From assembly GCA_023245995.1 (NCBI GenBank), contig JAHFJH010000008.1, forward strand, positions 1-40,359: 40,359 nt of DNA, read 5' to 3'. The notes below the pieces were generated by a model. That model did not search any database and had not been told where the DNA came from. It worked only from the letters and a program-made list of their open reading frames with translations. A program made the position numbers and the translations under genes. How positions within the stretch are numbered: position 1 is the first letter of the stretch; every line of letters starts with the position of its first letter. Origin of the DNA: Candidatus Doudnabacteria bacterium (GTDB lineage: Bacteria; Patescibacteriota; Doudnabacteria; UBA920). Positions 19,762-27,829 of this stretch are shown piece after piece.

Positions 19762-20631
19762 ATGAACAACCAAACAAGCGTTGAAGCGTTACAAAAGCTA
19801 ATTAAAATTTCTGGACATTTGTCTTTAAGAGAACGAGACGAATGGCTTGGGCTTTTACCGTACATGAACGACCGGCAAAAGTACGAGCTTTTAGCAATTT
19901 TGCAACCAGAACTCGTTGCGACAAAATCTTCCGTGCCTTCATTTGAACTAGAACTGCCAGCGGGTCCAGTAGAATTAGATTTACCTGCGCCCAGCCAAAA
20001 CAGTTTAAAGCAAAGCGCAGACGTAAATAATACACCTATTGAAGCATTGCCTTTAGGTACTCCAATTTCTGCATTTATCAACCGTAATTTTGGCTCTTCA
20101 AAACTTAATACTTCAACATCTACAAACAGTATTAGCGAAAAGTTAGTTGCAAAGAACGAGGATATAACGAAGCCTAAAACAAAAATTGTACCAGAGCGGC
20201 CCATAGTGCCAAGCAACTCGGTGTCTATGGCGGTGCCTAAAGCGCCAGTCCGACCAGAGGTTCCGGTAACTTCGACCAGCATTAGTTTGGATTTTCTACC
20301 CGAAGCTAGCACCGAAGAGGTATTGTCGAATATTAAAAACTTAGAAGATACACGGAAAATAAACGTTGCAACGTTTAGGAGTCTTGGTGCGGAAGGTGTG
20401 CAAGAGGTACTTAATAAACTCTGCGAAAAATTTGGTTACTTTTCTTTACAATTTGCCCTAGAACACTCTCCTTTGTATCAAACGTACTTAATCGTAGGTA
20501 GTAAGTCTCTTAAGGGGGCGCAGACGTTTGATCAGACTAAAGCGGAGTTAGATTCCAAGGGTAAATCGTATTTAACCAAAGAAGAGTTTGAACAAGTAAG
20601 TGATATTTTGCAAAAATTGAAGAATTCCTAG
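19762..20631 (+). CDS. Hypothetical cytoplasmic protein, secretion locus
   Basis: Long ORF in the same array; helical ends joined by a Pro/Ser/Thr-rich linker. Confidence 0.7.
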   Translation: MNNQTSVEALQKLIKISGHLSLRERDEWLGLLPYMNDRQKYELLAILQPELVATKSSVPSFELELPAGPVELDLPAPSQNSLKQSADVNNTPIEALPLGTPISAFINRNFGSSKLNTSTSTNSISEKLVAKNEDITKPKTKIVPERPIVPSNSVSMAVPKAPVRPEVPVTSTSISLDFLPEASTEEVLSNIKNLEDTRKINVATFRSLGAEGVQEVLNKLCEKFGYFSLQFALEHSPLYQTYLIVGSKSLKGAQTFDQTKAELDSKGKSYLTKEEFEQVSDILQKLKNS

Positions 20632-20651
20632 CGTGTAAATTGGGGGTGGCA

Positions 20652-20660
20652 TGGTATAAT
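20652..20660 (+). promoter_or_regulatory. Extended -10 promoter element (TGG-TATAAT) upstream of PrgI/VirB4 unit
   Basis: atggtataataat, 91 nt upstream of ATG. Confidence 0.5.
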
Positions 20661-20750
20661 AATATGTATGGACCTTTATCTTTAACACTTGGTCAAAGCT
20701 ATTTTCGGTTAAAGATTTGAGGTAAATGATTAAGGACATTCGCGCAAATT

Positions 20751-21203
20751 ATGCAGTTTCCGGTGCCACAATTTACCGAAGTAGAAGACAAAATAATTGG
20801 CCCCTTAACTGTAAGGCAGTTTTTTATATTGCTTGTTACAGCAGGGATTATATTTTTTTCATATTCTTTGAGTAAAGATTATTACGTTACGGGGGCTGCA
20901 GGCTTTTTGGTTGGAGTGCCTGGTTTGCTTTTAACTTTTGGTCAGTTTAATGGCCGTCCCATGTATTCTTCCATTATTGTGTTTTTGAACTTTCTGACAA
21001 AACCCAGATTTTTTGTTTTTCATAAAGAAGCGGAAAATAAAAAGACATTAGAGGTTAAAGATTTGAAGCAACAACCTGTTGCAAAGCCAACAGAACCTGG
21101 GGATGACACTCGTAGTAAGCTTAAAAAGGTGGCATACCAGTTGCAGTTGCGCGAGGAGCAGGAGAAGGAGTTGTTGTCCACTAAGCAAAAAATAACAAAA
21201 TAA
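20751..21203 (+). CDS. PrgI family protein (VirB3-like T4SS membrane component)
   Basis: FPVPQFTEVEDKIIGPLTVRQFFILLVTAGIIFF... typical PrgI start plus two hydrophobic segments; precedes VirB4. Confidence 0.85.
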   Translation: MQFPVPQFTEVEDKIIGPLTVRQFFILLVTAGIIFFSYSLSKDYYVTGAAGFLVGVPGLLLTFGQFNGRPMYSSIIVFLNFLTKPRFFVFHKEAENKKTLEVKDLKQQPVAKPTEPGDDTRSKLKKVAYQLQLREEQEKELLSTKQKITK

Positions 21204-21304
21204 CATGGTAACAAATTGGCATAAGAGTGTCTTATTCAACTAGAGAAAATTATTTTAGCCTGTTTGTATGTTACATTGTTAGTATGTTAAATGGATAAAT
21301 TGTT

Positions 21305-22015
21305 ATGGCTTTAGAAATGCAAAAACCAAATCAAGCTAAGGGTGTGTCTACACATTCAACTTTACGGATTTCTGAAATTCGTGACGACATTGTTATCATG
21401 CAAGACGGTACTCTTAGAGCTATTTTAGCCGTATCTTCTACCAACTTCGACCTAAAAAGTGAGGAAGAACAGAATGGCATAGTTTACGGATATCAAAGAT
21501 TTCTTAACTCTTTGGACTTTCCACTACAGATACTAATGCAGAGTCGGACTCTGGATATTGCTGACTACGTGAGCCGGCTGAAGATTACAACAACACGGTT
21601 AACCAATGAGTTGCTTAAAATGCAAGCTAACTACTATATAGATTTTATTTCTCAGTTAGTGACTGATGCGAATGTTATGAGTAAAAGTTTTTATATAATT
21701 ATTCCGCTGTCGCAGAATGTTACACCTCAAGCCAGTGGTTTCTTTTCTAAACTTTTTGGCGGAGGTGGAGTTGCAAAACAAACAAATCAACGCTTGGAAA
21801 ACCTGCGTCATTATGGTGAGCAGTTACAGCAACGCGTAGACTCTATTGTTAGCAATTTGTCCGGTATGGGTTTAAAAGTGGTTAGGTTAGACACAGGTGC
21901 TTTAATAGAGTTGTATTATAATTCGTATAATTACGAGTCTGCTCCGGCTTTAGATAGCGCGAGTCTTAAAGATATAAAAGTAATTACTACACCGGAGACG
22001 CCTAAGGTGGCATAA
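21305..22015 (+). CDS. TraC/VirB4 N-terminal-domain-like protein (no ATPase domain)
   Basis: 'LRISEIRDDIVIMQDGTLRAILAVSSTNFDLKSEEEQNGIVYGYQRFLNSLDFPLQILMQSRTLDI' resembles the TraC-like N-domain; ends 6 bp before the VirB4 ATPase ORF. Confidence 0.8.
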   Translation: MALEMQKPNQAKGVSTHSTLRISEIRDDIVIMQDGTLRAILAVSSTNFDLKSEEEQNGIVYGYQRFLNSLDFPLQILMQSRTLDIADYVSRLKITTTRLTNELLKMQANYYIDFISQLVTDANVMSKSFYIIIPLSQNVTPQASGFFSKLFGGGGVAKQTNQRLENLRHYGEQLQQRVDSIVSNLSGMGLKVVRLDTGALIELYYNSYNYESAPALDSASLKDIKVITTPETPKVA

Positions 22016-22021
22016 AATTTT

Positions 22022-23878
22022 ATGAGTATTTTTTCTTCAAAAACTCCAGAGCAAATTCAGGCGGAAAAGATAAAGTTGCAAGCTGCCAAGACAAATACTG
22101 AGGTAAACCGTCAGGTGGTTGAGCTTGAGAAAATTTATCAAGAAGGTCTAACTTCTTTAAAGGACTTAATTTCCCCCGCAGCTGTTAAATATGAGAGTTC
22201 GTATTTTGTTCTAAATGGAAAGTACGGTAGAAGTTTCTTTGTTTTAGCTTATCCTCGGTTTCTTTCTTCTAACTGGCTCTCTTTTATTATAAATTCCGAA
22301 GGACAGTTGGACGTGTCAATGTTTATTTACCCAATCGACTCGGCTACTATTTTAAAGAAATTAAAATCTAAGGTTGGTGAAATTGGGTCACAGCTTGCTA
22401 TAAACCAAGAGAAGGGCGTTGTTCGCGATCCTATGTTAGAAACAGCCTATGGCGATGTGGAAGGCCTGCGCGACGCACTTTTACAAGGTACAGAAAAGTA
22501 TTTTAGGTTTGCTCTATACTTCACCATATACGCAGACAATGTAAAAGATTTGGATGAGCAATCGACCATACTTGAAAGCACGCTTGGGGCTAAGCTGGTT
22601 GTTACAAAAAGGGCTCTTATGCAAACAGAGCAAGGGTTCGTGTCTACTTTGCCTTACGGATTAGATGAAATGAACATAGGCAACAACTTAAACACCAGCC
22701 CGCTCTCTACGACTTTCCCTTTTGTTTCTCCAGATTTAACCAGTAACGATGGTATTTTATATGGTATAAATCGACACAACAACAGCCTTATATTGTTTGA
22801 CCGGTTTAAAATGGAAAATGCTAACTTTGTTGTGTTTGCAAAATCCGGTGCTGGTAAGTCGTATGCTATAAAATTGGAGATACTACGTAGCCTTATGATT
22901 GGCACTGAGGTTATGGTTATAGACCCTGAGAATGAATATCAGCATTTGGCCGAAGCTGTGGGCGGTAGTTTTGTTAGCATTTCGTTAAACTCGCAGTCGC
23001 GCATAAACCCATTCGACTTGCCGAGAGGTCTTGAAGGAGAAAGTCAAGAAGACGTTATGCGCAGTGCCATAATATTTTTACTTGGATTAATGAACTTAAT
23101 GCTTGGTAAATTAGATCCAACCGAAGAAGCATTAATGGATAAAGCGATATGGCAAACTTACGCAAAAAAAGATATTAGTCCTACAAGCAATCTTACAAAT
23201 GCCGAATTTCCAACCATGGGGGACTTGGTGGAGGTGCTATCTGGAATGGTGGGCGCAGAAAATTTGGCACAACGTTTGTCTAAATACACTCAAGGTACGT
23301 TTGCTGGTATTTTTGATCAACAAAGCAATGTAGGTCTTGTAAATTCCCTAGTAGTTTTTTCTATACGAGATTTAGAAGACATACTGCGACCTATAGCAAT
23401 GTTCGTTCTGGTAAACCATGTGTGGAACTTGGTGCGAAGCGAACTTAAACGTCGTATATTAGTACTAGATGAAGCTTGGGTTATGATGCAACATGAAGAC
23501 AGCGCAAGGTTTATATTTGGTATTGCTAAGCGTTGTCGCAAATACTATCTTGGTCTTACTACCATTACGCAAGACGTGGCCGACTTTATGGCCTCTCCTT
23601 ACGGCAAGCCAATTGTTACCAACTCATCTATACAAATGTTGTTAAAACAAAGCCCAGCGTCAATTGCTATAGTTGCTGAAACATTTTTCTTAACTGAAGG
23701 AGAAAAGTATTTGTTGCTTGAAAGTGAGGTTGGTGAAGGAATATTTTTTGCGGGTAGCAAACATGCTGCTATTAAGGTGTATGCGTCTTATATAGAAGAC
23801 CAAATAATTACCACCGATCCTAAACAATTGTTGGAAATTAAGGAACAACAAAAGACTCAAGCAGCGCAAGGAAAGTAA
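22022..23878 (+). CDS. VirB4-family type IV secretion ATPase
   Basis: Walker A FAKSGAGKSYAIKLE; VIDPENEYQHLAEAVGG; Walker B RILVLDEAWVMM; LTTITQDVADFM. Confidence 0.9.
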   Translation: MSIFSSKTPEQIQAEKIKLQAAKTNTEVNRQVVELEKIYQEGLTSLKDLISPAAVKYESSYFVLNGKYGRSFFVLAYPRFLSSNWLSFIINSEGQLDVSMFIYPIDSATILKKLKSKVGEIGSQLAINQEKGVVRDPMLETAYGDVEGLRDALLQGTEKYFRFALYFTIYADNVKDLDEQSTILESTLGAKLVVTKRALMQTEQGFVSTLPYGLDEMNIGNNLNTSPLSTTFPFVSPDLTSNDGILYGINRHNNSLILFDRFKMENANFVVFAKSGAGKSYAIKLEILRSLMIGTEVMVIDPENEYQHLAEAVGGSFVSISLNSQSRINPFDLPRGLEGESQEDVMRSAIIFLLGLMNLMLGKLDPTEEALMDKAIWQTYAKKDISPTSNLTNAEFPTMGDLVEVLSGMVGAENLAQRLSKYTQGTFAGIFDQQSNVGLVNSLVVFSIRDLEDILRPIAMFVLVNHVWNLVRSELKRRILVLDEAWVMMQHEDSARFIFGIAKRCRKYYLGLTTITQDVADFMASPYGKPIVTNSSIQMLLKQSPASIAIVAETFFLTEGEKYLLLESEVGEGIFFAGSKHAAIKVYASYIEDQIITTDPKQLLEIKEQQKTQAAQGK

Positions 23879-23912
23879 GTTTTAAATGTTTTAGTGTGTA
23901 GATGCGTTAAGT

Positions 23913-25022
23913 ATGGCTAACGAATCCCAAAATTCAGCTGACCCAAATAATAACCAAACCGAGGCGGCAGATTCTGCCGTCTTTAAACCACAGGCTAAAG
24001 ACAGTGACCAGACAACAGATGGTTCTACTAATACAGACACTGGTGCTGACACTGAAACGGATGGCGAAACAGACGGAGCTCTAGGCCAAATTCGGGCAAG
24101 CCAGAAAGAATCAACTTTGGGCAGAGTCGGAGACTATGCTTCAGACATGGCTTCAGGTAAACTTTTCGACAAGAAAGTAAAACAGATTCAGGAACGGCAG
24201 GCGGCAAAGTCTGGTAGTGGCAACACTTCTGGAGAGGGTACTTCGGAGGCAGGGGTAAATTCTAACAGTTGGCGTGACCAGTATAAAAGAGGGGCCGATG
24301 CGCGCAAAAGAGGGGAAAATCTTAAAGACGCATACAGGGACGAAAGACGCATTCGGCGAGCTCCTACAGGCGGTGGAGCAGATATAGCAGGCGACACAGC
24401 TCGTGCGGCTGGAAAAGAAGCAGTAACAGATACAGCAAAAGCTGTAGGTACAGAAGCGGTTAAGGACACCGCTAAGGGTGTTGGCAAAGAAGTCGCGAAA
24501 GATGGTGCTCGCATAGCGCTGGAGGAGGGTGCGGATGTAGTTCCAGGGCTTGGTTTGGTTACAGCAGTCGATTACAAGGGAGTTAAACATACAGTCCAAG
24601 ATACTGCCCGAGAGCTAAAAGATTTTCATGTGTTACGCGCAGCGAGCAGGGCAGTAACGGGTTTAGGTAAGAGCGCGGCTGTTACATTGTTTAGGGCATC
24701 TTACGATTTATGGGTAATTGGTTTTACCTTAGGCTTGTCGTTGTTGGTTACATTCTTTTTGGGTAACATACTCCTGTTCGTCCCAGACGCGGATATAGGT
24801 CCACTTGAAAAGTTGGTTATTATAGGCACTGATTTATTTTTATTCTTTTTGTTAATGGGAATAGTAGTTATGTTAATTTATGCTTATTGTAAAGTTGACG
24901 GTTCTGGTCAAGGGGTGGTCGGGGCTGCTAGTGGTATAGTTGGGTCTGTTGCTGGGGCGCTCTCAAACTTATTTGGTGGGTCTTCTGGCGGGAGTGGGGT
25001 ATGCCAAGCATTTAGTTTGTAA
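23913..25022 (+). CDS. Membrane protein with amphipathic repeats, two TM segments and glycine-zipper-like C-terminus
   Basis: KEAVTDTAKAVGTEAVKDTAKGVGKEVAKDG repeats; TMs LWVIGFTLGLSLLVTFFLGNILLFV and LVIIGTDLFLFFLLMGIVVMLIYAY; GVVGAASGIVGSVAGALSNLFGG. Confidence 0.7.
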   Translation: MANESQNSADPNNNQTEAADSAVFKPQAKDSDQTTDGSTNTDTGADTETDGETDGALGQIRASQKESTLGRVGDYASDMASGKLFDKKVKQIQERQAAKSGSGNTSGEGTSEAGVNSNSWRDQYKRGADARKRGENLKDAYRDERRIRRAPTGGGADIAGDTARAAGKEAVTDTAKAVGTEAVKDTAKGVGKEVAKDGARIALEEGADVVPGLGLVTAVDYKGVKHTVQDTARELKDFHVLRAASRAVTGLGKSAAVTLFRASYDLWVIGFTLGLSLLVTFFLGNILLFVPDADIGPLEKLVIIGTDLFLFFLLMGIVVMLIYAYCKVDGSGQGVVGAASGIVGSVAGALSNLFGGSSGGSGVCQAFSL

Positions 25023-25053
25023 ATGCGTATTTGTGGCCTTATACTGCGAATTA

Positions 25054-25062
25054 TGTTATATT
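25054..25062 (+). promoter_or_regulatory. Extended -10 promoter element (TGT-TATATT)
   Basis: ttatgttatatttg, 37 nt upstream of ATG 25091. Confidence 0.45.
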
Positions 25063-25090
25063 TGAAAGAGGTAAATTTGTTTGAAATCAA

Positions 25091-26248
25091 ATGAATAAAA
25101 AAGCAATTACAATTTTAGGAGCAATATTTTTATTAATTGTTGGTACACTGGTTTTTTTAATCTTTCAACGCCGGTCAGCAAATAAAAATAAGACCACCAC
25201 ACCAAATCCAGTTGTTACCCCAACTCCTGTGACGGTGGCAACCCCACTACCAACGGGCGGACCGACTCCAACGCCAGATGGTGGGACAACGGTGTATGGT
25301 TCAAATAAAGCTATAAAGTTAACTGACGAAAATGTAGTTAGTCCGGTATTGTTTTATAAGGGTAACGGAGTTGCTTATTTTACGGGGCAGGGTCAATTGT
25401 ATCAGGCCGACATAGACGCTTCAAGCAGTGAACTAAAACTGACCAATAAGCGAGAACTTGGGGTCCCTACTAAGTCTGGAATAACAAAAATTTATTGGCC
25501 AGCCGCAGGCAATAACTATATTGCGGAAATGCAAAGTTCTAACGGCTCACATGCATGGAGTGTATATGTAAGTGATAAGGGTGAGTATGTAGATGTGCCA
25601 AAGCAGGTAACTAATTTTACTTGGACGCCCGACGGTGAACAACTTATGTATTTATGGTTGGACAATAATAAAACCAACCTAAACATAGCTCCACCCGACT
25701 TGGCGACTTGGCGCGTATTAACCGATATTTGGGAGAATGATGATGCCATAAGTATGTCCCCAGATGGTAAGACAATTTTGTTTTGGCGAACAGCGAGCGC
25801 CGACGCTACAAATAATATAAATTTAGTAACGCCAGACGGGAAACTATTTCGAAGTGTTGTAAAGGACGGTTTTAACAGCGGAGTAGTATGGAGCCCAGAT
25901 AGCCAGAAGTTTGCCTTTAATAAGAAAAGCGCAACAGGGTTTTGGCAGTTATGGGTTGGGAACTTATCTACTGGAGAAGTGCAAAATATGAATGTGGAAG
26001 CAGTGGTCGACAAGGTGGTTTGGACTTCAGATGGTAAAAGTATGTATGTAGCTGCAGCAACTTCTGGTAGTGGAGAGCATTTCTTATTACTAGACGCGGC
26101 AACCGGAAAACAGCAAAGTATAGATTTAGACTCAAGCGTGCTTGCATCTGATTTGTTTTTAAGCAAAGACGGCACGAAGCTCTTTTTTAAGAACAATGTA
26201 GATGGTAGTTTGTACTATGTAGATTTGGCTACCGTAGCACTAAATTAG
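25091..26248 (+). CDS. Membrane-anchored WD40/TolB-like beta-propeller protein
   Basis: N-terminal TM, PT-rich linker, then repeats 'FTWTPDGEQLMYLWLD', 'SMSPDGKTILFWRT', 'VWSPDSQKFAFNK', 'VWTSDGKSMYVAA'. Confidence 0.8.
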   Translation: MNKKAITILGAIFLLIVGTLVFLIFQRRSANKNKTTTPNPVVTPTPVTVATPLPTGGPTPTPDGGTTVYGSNKAIKLTDENVVSPVLFYKGNGVAYFTGQGQLYQADIDASSSELKLTNKRELGVPTKSGITKIYWPAAGNNYIAEMQSSNGSHAWSVYVSDKGEYVDVPKQVTNFTWTPDGEQLMYLWLDNNKTNLNIAPPDLATWRVLTDIWENDDAISMSPDGKTILFWRTASADATNNINLVTPDGKLFRSVVKDGFNSGVVWSPDSQKFAFNKKSATGFWQLWVGNLSTGEVQNMNVEAVVDKVVWTSDGKSMYVAAATSGSGEHFLLLDAATGKQQSIDLDSSVLASDLFLSKDGTKLFFKNNVDGSLYYVDLATVALN

Positions 26249-26428
26249 TAAATAATAAAACTAAATTACAACACAAGACTTTTTAAGACTTACAGAGGCT
26301 AATATAAATTTATTGTGTAAGATATTAGTATCTCAGTTTTGACAGGTCTTTTAATTTTATCCATTTTTAAATTACTTGTGGTTATTCTTGTATTGTTATA
26401 TTGTTAGTTTGCTCGTAATAAGTTTTTT

Positions 26429-27763
26429 ATGTCTAAAGTAAGTCAACAATTTATATGTGCTAATTGCGGGTTTACGACTGCTCGTTGGCAGGGTAAGTGT
26501 CCAGAGTGCAATGAGTGGGATACCTTAGCTATGAAAACAGTTGTTAAGCAGACGAGTGGAACAGCGAGTGCGGGGACGCCTGTGAGCCTTAAGTCAGCTG
26601 GAGAACAGGGTAATGCCCGAGTAGCTACGGGTTCAAATGAACTAGATAGCGTGCTCGGTGGTGGTTTTGTGCCTGGTAGTTTGGTACTGCTTGGTGGAGA
26701 TCCAGGCATAGGTAAGTCTACCTTGGCTTTGCAAACTGCGCTAAAGATGTGCAACGCAGGAGAGCCAGTGCTGTATGTATCGGGTGAAGAGTCGGCTCAC
26801 CAAATAAACCTTCGTAGTCAGCGAATAGACAAGAAAACCGATTTGCGTGTGTTGTCTGAAACGAATTTGGAAGTAATACTTGCCACGCTAGAAGCCGAAC
26901 AACCGACCCTCGCAATTATTGATTCTATACAAACCATTACTAGTGAGCAGGTAAATGGCGTTGTTGGCGGAGTGAGCCAAGTTTCTTTTGCCACGAATAG
27001 TTTTATGCGTCTTGCAAAGTCTTTGCATGTTACGTTACTAATTATTGGTCATGTTACAAAAGAAGGTATGTTGGCAGGACCGAAAACTTTAGAGCACATG
27101 GTGGATACAGTGTTGTATTTAGAAGGCGAACGGTTTACATCTTTACGAATTTTACGTTGTAACAAAAACAGGTTTGGTAGTACGGGAGAGGTTGGTGTAT
27201 TTGAAATGAAAGAAAGCGGTTTAGTAGAAGTCCCCAACCCCGCTGCTTTGTTTTTAGAACATAGAAGCGAAGGCGTAGCAGGAACATGTGTTGCAGCTAT
27301 TTTGGAGGGGAATAAGGTGTTGTTGTTAGAGGTGCAGGCCCTGACAAACCCTTCTAGCTTCGGTTATCCTAAACGTGCAACATCTGGGTTTGATGCTAAC
27401 AGACTGCAACTGCTTGTTGCCATTATGGAAAAACGATTGGGCGCAAAATTATCAAATCAGGATATATATATAAATGTTGCGGGTGGATTTTCTTTAGAAG
27501 AACGTGCAGCTGACTTGCCTGTGGTGCTGGCTATTCTCTCTAGCTTGCACAATGTGGTTTTACCAGCTCACCTTATAGCTTTTGGGGAAGTGGGACTTGC
27601 GGGTGAGGTACGTGGGGTTACACAAGTAGAAAAACGAATAAAAGAGGCGGAAAAATTAGGTTTTAGCGAGATGTATACTGCTTTTACAAAAGGTGCTAAG
27701 AAAGAGTTGCATAGCTTAAAATTTATAACAGAACTCGCAAAGCTTTTCAATTTAACAAAATAA
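26429..27763 (+). CDS. radA: DNA repair protein RadA/Sms
   Basis: CANCGFTTARWQGKCPECNEWDT zinc finger; GGDPGIGKSTLALQ; C-terminal Lon-like domain with KNRFGSTGEVGVFEM. Confidence 0.95.
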   Translation: MSKVSQQFICANCGFTTARWQGKCPECNEWDTLAMKTVVKQTSGTASAGTPVSLKSAGEQGNARVATGSNELDSVLGGGFVPGSLVLLGGDPGIGKSTLALQTALKMCNAGEPVLYVSGEESAHQINLRSQRIDKKTDLRVLSETNLEVILATLEAEQPTLAIIDSIQTITSEQVNGVVGGVSQVSFATNSFMRLAKSLHVTLLIIGHVTKEGMLAGPKTLEHMVDTVLYLEGERFTSLRILRCNKNRFGSTGEVGVFEMKESGLVEVPNPAALFLEHRSEGVAGTCVAAILEGNKVLLLEVQALTNPSSFGYPKRATSGFDANRLQLLVAIMEKRLGAKLSNQDIYINVAGGFSLEERAADLPVVLAILSSLHNVVLPAHLIAFGEVGLAGEVRGVTQVEKRIKEAEKLGFSEMYTAFTKGAKKELHSLKFITELAKLFNLTK

Positions 27764-27804
27764 CAACTAAACAACTTAACATAAGTCTGAGTTGTTTAAT
27801 TGTT
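27762..27804. terminator. Hairpin between convergent radA and recG (possible bidirectional terminator)
   Basis: aacaactaaacaac ... gttgtttaattgtt inverted repeat. Confidence 0.65.
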
Positions 27805-27829
27805 ACATTGTTTACATGATTAATTGATT

